Source of the DNA: Mercenaria mercenaria
Taxonomy: Eukaryota > Mollusca > Bivalvia > Venerida > Veneridae
Reading direction: 5' to 3'
Assembly: GCF_021730395.1 (NCBI RefSeq)
Contig: NC_069361.1
Location: forward strand, 73,417,001-73,481,000
Length of the DNA: 64,000 bases
The position numbers and the translations under genes are program-made. Each line of letters opens with the position of its first letter. The first letter of the stretch is position 1. Under the pieces are notes generated by a model. It saw nothing but the letters and a program-made list of their open reading frames with translations, ran no database searches and had not been told where the DNA came from. Positions 1 through 11,324 of this stretch are shown one piece after another.

Positions 1-985
1 CCTGTTTCCATCCATGGAAGTCACCTTACAGAATAAGGCCACTATCACATCAAACTACAATCCCTACAGGGCCTACATTCAAACAATTCTGAATTATGGA
101 CAAGATGCCAAGTCCCAGCTTCAGTCTCAACTCTTTTTCATGGACACTGCTGGAAGCTATGGTGCCACAAATCCTGGTGGGGCAAATAAAGGTCTTTTTG
201 AAAGGGTTAAACGTATAGCCACTTCGAAAGTATTGGATCTTCAAGGGCCAATATTTCACGATATGTTTTCCATGTCACGCTATATGCTGAATCAAGTGGA
301 TGTCAAATTAAAGTTCTACAGAACTTCTCCAGTGTTTTGTTTGATTAGTGATGAAGCATCACCGGCCTTCAAAACAGAGATAGAGGACATTTACATTTTA
401 GCCAAGAAAATACGCGTGAATCCTGCGGTCATTTATGGTCATGCAGAAATTCTAAAAACACAGAATGCAAAATATCCGTTCAACAGAGTAGAATGTCGTA
501 CTCAAAGCATACCTAGCGGAAGCTCTAGTTTCAACTAATAGAACATGTTCCCAGGCCAAAGACTTAATAAGGTCGTTGTAGGCTTTGTAAATTCAAAAGC
601 TCTGTCTAATGACTACAATCAGAATCCTTCTAACTTTCTAAACTGTAACATTCGAAGCATATGTCTATACTGTGATGGTTTTCCAGTTAGTTGAGCTCCT
701 CTGAAACTTGACTTCAAATCAACCACTGGCGTGACGGATGTGCGGGCCTATGTAAACGCATTTACATCTACGGGGAAATGGAGAGAGGATGAGGGTAGTA
801 TGTTTACAAGAGAAGGATTTAGCTCTGGTGTAACACTATTCGTTTTTCAGTTGGACCAAACTTCTCTCATCACGGGAGTATTTAAGACTAGCAAAGACTG
901 GTACTGTGAATTTGAATGTTCAATTTGCCAGCCCCCTTTCAGGTGGGAAAATTATCAAAATATTGTTTATCTTTATTTTTTTTAA
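1..985 (+). pseudogene. Polinton major capsid protein (double jelly-roll), fossil, 5' part outside window
   Basis: The translated segments match the metazoan Polinton hexon-like capsid family, often annotated as 'uncharacterized protein F54H12.2-like'. Recognisable signatures are a [12 protein letters not shown] block near the left edge, [34 protein letters not shown], the [10 protein letters not shown] block, and a late [14 protein letters not shown] stretch. In whole relatives about 100 residues precede the YRAY block, so the true start lies left of position 1 and the ATG at 14 is not the native start. In the family this protein forms the icosahedral shell. The gene is broken, with about two or three breaks. 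It sits head-to-tail with the protease downstream, as is usual in these elements. The family assignment is firm; it rests on remembered family signatures, not a search. Confidence 0.88.
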
Positions 986-1002
986 AAAGATATAACACTT
1001 CT

Positions 1003-1028
1003 CACACACACACACACACACACACACA
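1003..1028. repeat. (CA)n microsatellite
   Basis: A run of 13 CA units lies in the spacer between the capsid and protease genes. The rest of the 986-1263 spacer is AT-rich and shows no coding signal. Confidence 0.95.
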
Positions 1029-1263
1029 TTGAAAAAAATAGCTGCTTTTTTTAAAGTTTTTAAGTCTAGTACTTAAACAGTCATGTTATATAGATATTAC
1101 CTGTCTTATATTTGTAAAAGGAATATTATTTTTGTATTAATAGATATTGTTTTCATTTATATTTTCCAGACACTGTCAGCTGTGTGGTCTTAAGCGGAAT
1201 TCCTTCTTTTTTTCAAGTGGATTCTTCCAGAGATATTGTATTGGAATAAACATTTAAAAAGCA

Positions 1264-1776
1264 ATGGATACATCAGAGCTTCAGTGTTGTATTAGTTGTG
1301 ATCCTGTTCTAAGTTTTAGTGTACTAGGTGTATATGCCGCTGATCAATTACCTGTGGGCTTTTCTACTTTACCAACTGCGTTTATAATTAATAGTGATAT
1401 ACATAGCAGAGAAGGGACACACTGGTCTGCATTTTATATAGACAAAAATAGACAAGTGGAATGTTTTGATTCTTATGGTAAAAGTCCAGTCTACAATTCA
1501 TCTTATTTTGATAACTGGAAAAAGGACAACGCGCTGAATTTAAAATACAATACTATGCAAATACAAAGCAATTATTCCAATGTTTGTGGATTATATTATT
1601 TATTTTATCTTCGTAATAAATTCATTGGCATGTCATTAAAGGATATACTCAACTTTTTCAGCCATAATAATTTTTCTCTTAATGATTATTTTGTATATAA
1701 TCATATGTCATATATATATTCAGATTGGATTGTTCAAAAAATAAATGTGTGTATAATCAAGTGTGTAAACCGTTAA
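1264..1776 (+). CDS. Polinton maturation protease (adenain-like cysteine protease)
   Basis: The 170-residue ORF resembles the adenovirus/Polinton maturation protease (Ulp1-like fold), which cleaves capsid precursors during virion maturation. The expected catalytic elements are visible: His53 in GTHW, Asp69 in CFDSYG, and Cys108 in NVCGLYYLFYL. Gln101 lies seven residues before the cysteine, the same spacing as the oxyanion-hole Gln115 and Cys122 of adenain. The ATG at 1264 is the first in frame and gives the usual alignment to the His motif. The frame is open from end to end, so this part looks whole. An AATAAA signal overlaps the stop region (about 1774-1780), and the polymerase gene converges on it from the other strand about 200 bp away. 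Confidence 0.88.
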   Translation: MDTSELQCCISCDPVLSFSVLGVYAADQLPVGFSTLPTAFIINSDIHSREGTHWSAFYIDKNRQVECFDSYGKSPVYNSSYFDNWKKDNALNLKYNTMQIQSNYSNVCGLYYLFYLRNKFIGMSLKDILNFFSHNNFSLNDYFVYNHMSYIYSDWIVQKINVCIIKCVNR

Positions 1777-1983
1777 TAAAAATGATATAAACTTAAATGT
1801 CTTTTACTGGTTTATTGCTTATTTAAATCCCCATTTACATAGAACAGTGATAGTAATATGAAGCTGTGGAAAAGAAAACAAAACGACTATTCATTTTCTT
1901 TCCTTTTAATATAGTAATAAATAAACTTCACTCTTTCTTTTAAAGAAAACATTTATAATAACATACATTCATTTTGTGATATT

Positions 1984-2541
1984 TTATTTTAATGTCACGG
2001 GTGTGACACTACAATCAGCTATAAAAGAACTCTTGTCTTCGTGTAATGAGGGAGTACTTGTCAAATGTTCCAATTTATATTGCATTGATGTCACAGGTGT
2101 GACTTTACAATTGTCTATAAATAAACTTCCTTCTTCTGGTAATATAGAAAGAGTTCTACCTCTTTCTTCGTCTACCTGTGTCTGTCTCAAAGAATAATGC
2201 CCATAAGCAAGACTGTCTGTGGCGTTTAGCAGATACCTTTTATCATCAAACGAAGACAGTCCAATTTTTTTCATTTCATTACAGTACAACTCGTGATTGT
2301 CATTTCCAATTGACGTTATTGTTACAAAATTCTGTCCTTCTGAAAACAAGATATCTTTATAGTTTGTGAATCTAAGATCCCTTTTCAAGGTGGCTTTTGC
2401 AATTCCCTTTGCTCTTTTCTCTTCTTTGTTATTATCACACTTAAAACTGTACACTTTACTTCTAAGACCAACAAAAGAAGAGATCGGAATTCCAGACATT
2501 TCATCCTTCATACTACCCACTTTTTTCTTATTCTCCTCACT
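1984..2541 (-). pseudogene. Polinton DNA polymerase B, C-terminal part (fossil)
   Basis: The minus-strand translation carries the C-terminal signature of Polinton protein-primed polymerase B: a GSMKDEMSG segment, then PISSFVGLRSKVYSF, a basic KAKG-like stretch, and SSFDDKRYLLN followed by LAYGHYSL. The last 50 or so residues match no family feature I know. This segment is cut off from the rest of the polymerase by the 6.4-kb TIR element at 2547-8986; the reading resumes on the far side of that insertion at 8992. It ends about 200 bp from the oppositely oriented protease. Confidence 0.85.
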
Positions 2542-2546
2542 ATATA

Positions 2547-2611
2547 CACACTGGTTATTCGGGTACTTACTCGTGTGAGCGATACCGCCCTCGTGTGATT
2601 TATGTACATGT
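2547..2611 (+). repeat. Left terminal inverted repeat of the 6.4-kb element
   Basis: It pairs in inverted orientation with 8922-8986 at 60 of 65 positions. It is preceded directly by the target duplication ATATA at 2542-2546. Confidence 0.9.
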
Positions 2612-5600
2612 TGGTGAACAGGAAATTTACACCTTTAACAGGTTATTATACCGTATTTAACTGAAGATTTGAAAAGTTTTAGTATTGAATGTGTAAGATC
2701 ATACCTTAACTATATCCATGTCAAATATCTGTCTAATATAATCCGAATAACTGTGAAAAAAATACGTTTTTTCGCTGCGAAAATGAAGATATTTCAAGGC
2801 GATGGAATATATTTTCACGATTGATGGTATTATTTCGGATTATATGAGGATATTTTTGTTTGGAAAATGAAAAGCAGTTATTCTATGTGTTAGCCGTTAC
2901 TTTCATTCACAAAATCTGGAATCACAGTAAAATTAGATCGATTTTTTCGAAGACAGTGTGTAGAAAAAAAGATACCTCTGACGATGTACCATGGTACCAT
3001 CCTCGTTGTTTCTGTCAATCGAGCGGATACCGTCCTCGTTACTGAAATGAGCATTACATTGAGGCAGACCCATTTTCTAATTTAGCGATAACATGCAATG
3101 ACCAGCCAAGATAAAGATAAAACATTGGTCTTTTATGCCCTCCAGCTACTGGAAGCAGCCTATCCGGAGAAAAACTTCTCACATCGCTTCAAATTCGCTA
3201 TCAACTTCGTATCAAGATCCATCTACATAGACACATTCTTATGTGTATTTTCAATTGAATATTGCTTCCGTACATTTTGTCTTGTTATTTAAGTTGTTAC
3301 GGGGTATAAAATGTTCATAGCAAAAACAGAATTAAATTTGTTCAGAAATTCTATGATTTTTGTCAAATATTTTATTGCGATCGACCCATGTTTCTAAGCT
3401 TCGTTTTGAGGAATAAAGCCAGTAATTCGGTCGAAAAGTAGTCGAAAGAAGCCGGTAGTAAACAGATCCTTATTTCTCCATGTTTTGTTTTTCGAAAATT
3501 CGTATGGCACAAGTGCTTTAATCACACATTTTACTGCAAGAATACATCATGCTTGCATGAAATGAGATGGGTTATGTTTATAGGCCTACACTCCACACTG
3601 CAAGTTTTGCGGATCGAAACCGAAAGTAGGGGTTTATTGTGCGGACATGAGCATATTTTAGGGTAGCAGACCACAACTGACTGGCAATTTACTAGGAACT
3701 ATTACACTCCCTCTTTATTTTCATCGGTACTTTAAGTTATGATAGAACTTTCATGAAAAATAGGTGTTGGAAAAAGGGATGTTCTATTAACAGGCGCGAA
3801 GCCAGGGCATTCTTCATAGTACGCAGAGTTAATGCGTAGGGGTCTTGATATCCTCACCATGATTTATTTTTTCATCTGAGAACCGCAAATGGTGCATTTT
3901 GGGGCGTGTATTTGAAGCTAAACATTGCAAGAAAACCTTATTCGTTCTAAATCTTTTATATAAAATGTATTATTTTACTAGGTATGCGTGTAATATTGCA
4001 CGTGCAATTTGTGGTTCATTGATCCATGTTATATGTGTGCAGTATTCAAAACAGATGGTTGGTGGTAACACACTTTCAAAACATCATTATGATTGGATAA
4101 CAATAGATGTTTGTATAAGTATATATTCGAGAGTTGTTAAAAGGAATTTTGCCATAACTCCAAACTGACTACTAGTCAACAAAGACATGCTAAGTTTCCT
4201 GATATTGTTACAAATATACCAAGTAAGAAACTGATGCCTTGCATAGGGAAAATATTTCGGCGAATGTCATCGACGTCTGCATTATGCCAACTTCGTTAAA
4301 ATGTATTATTATCTTTTCTTCAACTAAAACAGTATTCTGCAAAATGTTTCTTACTCCTTTTAAATTATTTTGCAGTTTGCCCTCGTGGTCTTGCGCTTAG
4401 CGCTCAGCGCTTCGTGCATCTCTTTCTCTGGCGAGCTGTATTTAAAGCGCGAGATAGCAGTGGTGAAGCCATCGTGATTTCGCGCTGTGAACACTTTGCG
4501 TATTGTGAAGCGTGAAGTGCGAAATCACGATGGTGAAGCGAAAAAAAAAACACTCCATTTCGTGCTTTGTCATTTTGATCTCGCGCTTCGGGTATCGCCT
4601 TCCCATGACAGAGAAGCGCGAAAGACGAAGCGCGAGATAACAACGGAGAAGTGCGAAACTATGAAAATTTCAGGCGTTAACATTAGCATTGGGCAGATTT
4701 CGTACCAACAATATTGAATCATAAAACAAGTGTTTAAACGTAGCGAGATTGTTGATATAATATTATCTAAACGACATCTAAAACCAAGTATTACACTGAA
4801 ATCTTGTTTTGATGACTTTTAAAAATGTTGTTTAAGGTCTTTCAAAATATTATACATATAATTTAGTTATGTAATACGCATTGAAAATATTAAATCACCA
4901 ATTATATAGAAAGAGCATATTTATCTCACTGTGAATTGGTTGTCAAATACTGTAATATCGTATGACTTGTACCGGTGTCAATAGCGTAAGATTTTACTAC
5001 GTTAATGAATGGATTTCTATTGAATTTTATTTTCTATGTAATAATAGTTGATAATTTCATACACTTGAGTACAGTTATAACATATATCTATGATATCAAA
5101 GGCTGAGCGTGAAGCTACTATATCTTATTTTTTTATTTATATACCGTTACAATAGTTTCGCGCTCAGCTCAAGATAAAGTAAATATTATGCGAGACAAAT
5201 TACGTCTGCAGTGTTACACAAAAAGTCATATTCAAAAGCTTTTAGCCTTAAAAATGTTTGTTTTTTTCCGATTTCTCAACCAACATTTTATTAATTGTTA
5301 ACACTGTATTATAATTTTGTTATAGAAATTTCCTCCTAGACAGGGTATGATTGTAATATTTCACATGGTCAGGATTATTACAAAATAAGCAATCAGATAG
5401 TAGGATTATGAGATAAATTGCAAAACTGTACCTAAATTATTATAAAACTACAAAGACAATTGGTGAATTTCAATGCACGTTAAATCAACTAATCATATAA
5501 ATCTGTTTGCTATACAAATAATGTCTATAAGAAACAGGTTCGCTTTATTTTTATTACAAACTCAGGTTATAACGAAAACGCACTTGCTTGTCCCGATGAG

Positions 5601-6073
5601 TTCGCTAAAACCGGAGTTTACTGTACTTCAAACATAATATGAATTAAGCAATGACACTAGCCAATTAATTGTGTACGGTTGCCAGATTTTCACTACGCAG
5701 CTGCGTATTTGCGTAAAGGTAGCTACGCGCTTGATTAAGATAGGTAAAGAGGACATGAAGTTTAGTAGGTTTGCAGGTTTGTCGAACAATTCAAGCATCG
5801 AGAAATTTGTTTATCATCAAAATGTTGAAAATCAGAGCTAAAAGGATGGGAAATAAAAAAAAAAAAAAAAAAAACGACGAGAAATTTTGGTGAACTGGGT
5901 CCACCCTGTGCTTGCTCTGGGTAACTTTTTGTACATCATTTCAAAGTTATTACAGCTCGTCTGATACTTAAACTTTAACAAAATATCATCTAACCTGTTT
6001 CATCGTCTAATTCTGTAATGCAAATGGTGATTATGAATCTAAGGGGAGTAGTTAAAGTATAAACAAACCAATC
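2612..6073. other. Interior of the 6.4-kb element, no recognisable gene
   Basis: The stretch is AT-rich with only short scattered frames. Subterminal motifs near 2970-3042 mirror the other end of the element. A repeat-rich patch with hairpin potential lies at 4382-4660. A weaker inverted pair, GGCTGAGCGTGAAGCTACTA against TAGTTTCGCGCTCAGCTC, lies at about 5100-5176. A homopolymer A run lies near 5857-5874. None of the open frames here (for example at 2860, 3098 or 3899) resembles a known family or shows clear coding bias. Confidence 0.6.
4382..4660. repeat. GC-rich patch of alternating 'gcgcgaaat/gcgcgagat' inverted motifs
   Basis: Motifs of the form AAGCGCGAGATA and GTGCGAAATCACGATGGTG recur on both strands. 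The segment around 4466-4493 pairs with 4513-4538 as an imperfect hairpin (CCATCGTGATTTCGCGC against GTGCGAAATCACGATGG). The patch stands out from the AT-rich surroundings in composition. Confidence 0.6.
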
Positions 6074-7840
6074 TGCTCTTATATTGTGCCTTTGTATTGT
6101 GCCTTTGTGGATTACAAGAAAGCGTTTGATTCTGTCGATCGTTTGTATTTATGGAATGAATTGCTGCAGCATAACATTGATGACAAAGTCTTTGAGTCTA
6201 AATATGCAATATATGATAAAGCCAAATCTTGTGTAAAGAGTAGCCAAGGTCTATCAAATTTCTTCATTATAGCTCAACTGGTGTACGACAAGGTGAAAAT
6301 TTATCGCCGATCTTATTTTCTGTTTTCTTGAATGATTTAGTCTCACGTATGCCTAATTTTTTTCAGTACTTGTGGAATTATCAAACAATGCAAAGGACCT
6401 GCTAAATGATGATATTTCAGAATAGATACAGTGTTATTTGCAGAATCTGAAAATGATTTACAAACTGCATTAAATGTTATGTCAGAATATTGTTATATTT
6501 GGAAACTTACAGTTTATTCCAATAAAACTAAGGTTGTTATTTTTTCACGTGTAAAAATGCGAAATAAGCCTACCTTTTACTATAATAATGCGGCACTTGA
6601 AGTAGTAGATGACTTCAGTTATCTAGGAATTTAATTTAACAACAATGGTTACTTCAATAAAATTAAAATGTATTTGGTTGACCAAGCTAGAAAAAATATG
6701 TATGCTCTGTTGAAAAAAATGTAGTTGCAGCTTAGTATTGATTTAAAATTACGTTTATTTGAGTCTGTGGTTCAACCAATATGGATCAGAGGTATGGGGT
6801 TGTGGTGATGTTAGCATTGTTAAAAGTTATCAGCTTAATATTTTTTTAATGGTACTGAAGGTTAAAAAAGTCAACACCTAATGTTATGTTTTTTTTGACG
6901 AGCTTGGTATATTACCAATAGATGTTATAATTAGAAATAAAATATTGAACTACTGGTGTACAATTATTAATGGTAAACAAAAAAAAAAAAGATAAACTGT
7001 ATACTTTACAGGTTCATGTAGAGACTCCTTCAGAAAATGTAAATTATTGTTCTTGGATTTCATATGTAAAAGAACTTTTAGAGCAACTTGGATTTGCTGA
7101 ATACTGGTTGAATCAATCAGTATTTTCACCAGTGTATTTCCGCAATATTGCACAACAGAGGTTAAAGGCCAGTTTATTCAATCTTGGAATGAAAAAAACT
7201 TTGCAAATTTCCAGAAAATGTTTGTGTTACAGAATATTTATAACAACCTTTGAGTTTGAAAATTATTTTAAAGTTTTACCAACAAATCTCGCAATATCCA
7301 TGTGTCATTTCCGATGTAGGAACAATTTGTTACAAGTTGAAAGAGGGATAGTTTTGAATATTGAGCTCAATAACAGGACTTGTTATCTGTGTGATAATAC
7401 ATCTTTAGGAGATGAATTTCATTAAATTATAGAATGTCTGTACTTAAATTTAGATAGAGTAAAATATATACCAAATGACTTTCAACAGTCAAATGTAATG
7501 TCATTTCAACGTTTATTTCATAGTAATGATAGTACTCTTCTTTTTAAGCTAGCATTGTTTGTACAGAAAATACTTCAAATTTTTTGGGAGGAATAGGTTT
7601 TTGTCACTAGCAGTTATCTGCTGGCCAGTTAAAACACTGTTTTCAACCTGGTTAATTCTAAATGTACACCGTCTTTTATTTTTTAGCTTACAAAATATTT
7701 GTATCAGATCTATTATGACCGTTAAACTACTGTTTTATTTTATGTAGGCCCTTTAAGTGTTTGTTTTGTTAAATTTGTTGTTGTTATAATACTGATGCCC
7801 GTATGGGTCCAGTTATAAATAAACTCTTGAAATCTTGAAT
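6074..7840 (+). mobile_element. 5'-truncated LINE (APE-type, jockey/CR1-like) nested in the TIR element
   Basis: The segment encodes the middle and end of a non-LTR reverse transcriptase, followed by a short 3' region ending in ATAAATAAACTCTTGAAATCTTGAAT at about 7840, a tail type common in animal LINEs. The left edge is set where RT homology begins, next to a small tandem duplication of TTGTGCCTTTG. The N-terminal endonuclease and RT motifs 0-2 are absent, which is the usual result of incomplete reverse transcription. The copy is defective and younger than the TIR element that contains it. The clade (CR1, jockey or Daphne) cannot be fixed by eye. Confidence 0.8.
6086..7425 (+). pseudogene. 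LINE ORF2 remnant: reverse transcriptase and C-terminal domain
   Basis: The RT core signature FVDYKKAFDSVDR opens the segment, followed further on by GENLSPI-like residues in a shifted frame. The catalytic YADD region is represented by DTVLFAESENDLQTALNVM, then KLTVYSNKTKVVIFSR, then the DDFSYLGI block near 6600-6634. A C-terminal LINE domain follows at 6970-7425, ending in a CYLCDNTSLGDEFH zinc-ribbon-like piece (a Cys-X2-Cys with a distal His, typical of these LINE C-termini). The frame is broken at several points: after about 6331, between 6400 and 6431, at 6634, and by TAG around 6723. It cannot make a working enzyme. In life the protein would reverse-transcribe its own mRNA at a nicked target. 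Confidence 0.8.
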
Positions 7841-8921
7841 CTCACAGATTTCCTCCCTTGACGTACATTTAACGTTTACAACCGCTGTGAGGAGTGTGTG
7901 AACAAACATTAAAAAGAGATTGGATCTGATAACCAGACTTCCCTATCTGCTTCTTTTTCTTCAGTTAGTCACCTGTAAGACACTTATACAGTAGTGTAGA
8001 TTGTATGCACTTGTAAATAAGTCGCATAATTAGCACGAACTTAATGGAGGGTGCACCAATAATTACAAGATACGATAAAAGGCAGATTTATGAAGCCGCA
8101 GCCTCTCCCTATACGAAAACATGCCCAGAGAGAGGGTCCGATTTCCCTTTCAGGAAGAAAAAGAAGGTCAGTCTTAACATAAGCACTTTTGCACGGTGCG
8201 ACGACAAGTTTGGTGGCTTTCATAATGAGACTGAAGGAGAAAAAGAAAAACTCCAAGTAGGCAAGATGATAGCATGTGTAGAGGGTGGGTGTGAGGGAAG
8301 ATTTGATATTGGTGAAATACTGCTAACTATCTTCTTTACATTTTTAAAGTTAACATTCTAATCAGATAGATCTACTAAAGGTTGGGTTTCACATTTCCAA
8401 GTCTTATTTCCAGATCCTCAAAGCGATTACCTTTAATTGCGTTGATTTAAGTGTACCATATTGCGGAAGTAATCGCTGCGGGGAGTTTTATAAATATTCA
8501 TTGACATAACGAGGACGGTACCCATGTGCAAACGGGTAGGTATCATTGTTTATTTTCATCCATCGTCAGAGGTACCATCAAAAACAGCGACATGATGCAT
8601 ATAATTGAAATTTTATCAACAAAAATAACTTAATTGCAGGTACACGATCCATTCGTTTTGTAGTTGAGTATGCATAGTTTTACCAAGGAGAGTGCCAAAT
8701 TCAGTTATCTCAAATTCGAACAAAGAAAAATACGTCTCAAAACGTCAAATTACATGAATTTCGTTACATTTCTTCAAATTTTGTAGTCATATCAATATTA
8801 TTGAGGACTGATATTTTCGCCAGTGCGAATTAATTCCTCGGACGATTATGTCTTTAAAATGTTCAACATGCTTAAATATGTGTCATACGTTGGTATTGTT
8901 TTTATATACCCTATACAACGT
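7841..8921. other. Right interior of the 6.4-kb element, no recognisable gene
   Basis: A 105-codon frame (8044-8361, +) and an overlapping 71-codon frame on the other strand are both low-complexity and Lys/Phe-rich, so I do not call a gene. The subterminal inverted motifs at 8508-8576 mirror those near the left end. Confidence 0.55.
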
Positions 8922-8986
8922 ACATGTATATAAATCACACGAGGGTGGTATCGCTCACTTGAGTAGGTACCCGAATAACCAGTGTG
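8922..8986 (-). repeat. Right terminal inverted repeat of the 6.4-kb element
   Basis: It is the inverted partner of 2547-2611 and is followed by the second ATATA target duplication at 8987-8991. Confidence 0.9.
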
Positions 8987-8991
8987 ATATA

Positions 8992-9278
8992 GGAAATGAT
9001 TTTGTGGATAGTCCGACGTATCAAACAAGTGAATGTTTTCTTTCATGTACTGGTACACGTCAAATGATTCCACATAACATAAAATACTGTCTGTGTCCGT
9101 CAGCAACAAGGTCATCGATCTGATCGCCAAATGTTTTTTTCAGTTTGTTGTAATAGAAGTCATACATTGCCCATTTTCTCAAGTCTACAACATACAAGAA
9201 AAGATTAAACATAGGTCTGCTCTTTAAAAAAAATAGACTCGTAGTACATTTTTAAATGATAAATATAAACGTTATTAA

Positions 9279-9342
<64 letters not shown>

Positions 9343-9948
9343 AACTTAATCTTAACTAGATTATGAAATTTAAGAAAAAAAATCAATTAAAACTATATTT
9401 ACCTTATATACACATGCCACTGTAAATTGGTTTATTCATTAGCATCCTCACTCTATAAAGTTCAACGGCTGTAAGGTCTTCGTTGAATACTGTTGTAGTT
9501 TTATAAGTTGATTTTGAACTCAGTTTCAAAAGACGTCTTTCATTATGCACGAGCTCAATGTTTTTATGTTTTCTGACATTTTCCATCGTCTGTTAAAAGA
9601 GGGAGAAGAAAAATATAAATAAGAAGCTTAATAGTTATATATTAAGTGTGATGAAAAATTAATATTTACTGGTAAAAATCTGTTTTATATCTATCATCTG
9701 CTCTATGAATATCTAAATATAAACACAGTGTTACATGCTAGCACAAACTTAATGTTACTGAAGTAAGATCGTTACACTAATCCCTCATTGTTTTAATCAT
9801 TCTGGTTAAACATTTAAATTAATTTTTGAAAGAAAAAACAAAGAATAGATATACAAACCTTGCCAAAACAGCTATTATTCATGAGCTTGTAGAAGTTCTT
9901 GGCAAAGACAGACTTAGCTTTCTTTCTTTGTTCAGTGTTAAAGTCAAT
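8992..9948 (-). pseudogene. Polinton DNA polymerase B, palm/fingers part (fossil)
   Basis: Read on the minus strand from high to low coordinate, this contains the polymerase motif B region (DFNTEQRKKAKSVFAKNFYK with KLMNNSCFGK), then MENVRKHKNIELVHNE, the RVRMLMNKPIYSG segment, MYDFYYNKLKKTFGD, and motif C LLTDTDSILCYVE, whose two aspartates bind catalytic metal. These identify a protein-primed family B polymerase of the Polinton type, which replicates the element from its termini. The segment is bounded by the TIR element on the low side and the long-inverted-repeat element on the high side. It is broken, with several breaks, and holds a GA microsatellite. Confidence 0.87.
9282..9340. repeat. 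(GA)n microsatellite, about 29 units
   Basis: A pure 59-bp GA run lies inside the fossil polymerase region. Its length and purity suggest a recent expansion, much younger than the polymerase. Confidence 0.97.
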
Positions 9949-10645
9949 CACGGGTACTAAACAGTGCCTGCGGTACTGACTGTGCCGACGAGGATTGAAG
10001 GCACCTCGCTTCCTGTACCGCAGGTACTTCGTCAATGTTTACAAAACGAGCGAGATCGGTGAGTGATTTTTGTCATTTTTGTCATTTTGTTACTGCATGG
10101 AGTATTTTTTTCAAAAATCGGGGAATGTAGCGGGGTGTAGATGTATCTTATCTACATATCCATGCTAAAATTTGTGGCAAATGATCAATTTCCTAGAAAC
10201 GTAAGGACAAATAAGTTGAGAATGAAACGTGATTTTTTCACATCAGTGACTGTTTACACTCGATTTCTTTTCGCTGACTCAAACGATGTCGTCTCTGCCG
10301 TCGTAAATTGTATTTATAAATGACATGTGATCTGCTAAAACATAAAATGTGTCCAGAAAATTCCGAATTTGAACGTTATGCCACTTTTGGAAAAGTGCCG
10401 CAGGCATTTTGACGATGCCGCAGCCCCTTCGAGGTGCCGCAGGCACTTTCAAAAAGTATCGGGACATAAATTTGGCCGAAACTAGACAAACAGACAAATG
10501 GAAGAACAGAGAAACAACATTTCCTTCAAGAAAACGAAAAGAAAAACGGGCGTGGAATAGTATGCAGTGGAATGCAAGTCAACTGGAGTCAGGTACCCTC
10601 ATATTGTCGCATTTCAGAAAGCGGTCCGCAGAATAAAAACCCTAC
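9949..10645 (+). repeat. Left long inverted repeat of the 2.07-kb element
   Basis: About 697 bp mirror 11325-12016 with only a few percent difference. Near the inner boundary the two arms share the GCAGAATAAAAACCCTA sequence. Confidence 0.88.
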
Positions 10646-11324
10646 TTTCGTTTTCACGTAAAACAACTCGAAAACAAGCGAATATTAGCATGAAAAGTGT
10701 CCTATTTTATGTAAAATTAATTCCACGAGTGGAATGATGCCCATTTGGCTCCCGATTTATGCGAAAATGCGCGAAAAATAGAAAACTTAAGATCTATTTA
10801 TTAGGGACTTCTTTCGACTACACCTACACCACGGAAGCACATTTTTGACCAGATTACTGCATTATAACCTCTGCCACGAGATAGGTAGGTAGCTGTCAGG
10901 ATACTTCAAGAAATTATCATGATAAAGCGAAGTTTTCTAATAAGAGTCTCAATAGTCAGAAGTTTCCTGTAAATATTATTGCGATGATTCACATTATAAT
11001 CTCGATACCATTTGTGTAAGAGCCCATTGTGGACAGCTTACATTTACTAGCTAGACAGTTATTACGGTATAAAATCAGAAACTATATCGATGTTTGAAAT
11101 TTTCTGTAGTTATCTTAATAGCCTAACGTTTCCTGGAAATATTAAGTATATCTACAAAAAAAAAAAAAATATTTTAAAAATGTTTTCAGAAAAAATGAGA
11201 ACTTAATAAGTATAGCTCATAAACGATCAAACGGGAAAATTTTAATAGTTTTTACATGTACGTAAAACCCTATTTTATTCCCTGCAAACAAAACTTTGAA
11301 AAAAAAAAACAACAGCATATCGAG

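Larger units (their letters stand above)
2547..8986. mobile_element. 6.4-kb terminal-inverted-repeat DNA element inserted in Polinton polB, superfamily unknown
   Basis: The two ends are inverted copies of 65 bp (2547-2611 and 8922-8986) with five mismatches, starting CACACTGGTTATTCGGGTA. Both sides are flanked by the 5-bp direct repeat ATATA (2542-2546 and 8987-8991), and the Polinton polymerase reading frame resumes exactly outside these repeats, so the insertion boundaries are secure. Subterminal inverted motifs also pair up: TACCTCTGACGATG (about 2968-2982 with 8560-8576) and CCGTCCTCGTTA (about 3030-3042 with 8508-8522). No transposase was recognised. The interior holds a LINE fragment (6074-7840) and otherwise non-coding AT-rich DNA, so the element is probably non-autonomous. 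A 5-bp duplication and CAC-start termini recall Transib-type elements, but the heptamer is not a clear match, so the superfamily is left open. Confidence 0.85.

Noticed and set aside
1976-2369. Plus-strand frames opposite the polymerase C-terminus
   Set aside because: Shadows of the minus-strand polymerase segment.
8041-8361. Overlapping 105- and 71-codon frames as genes
   Set aside because: Low-complexity composition, both strands open over the same span, no family, and a location inside a non-autonomous element.
10141-10323. 60-codon frame repeated at 11644-11826 on the other strand, as a conserved gene pair
   Set aside because: Both are within the inverted arms of one element, so the conservation is that of the repeat. 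No family is recognised.
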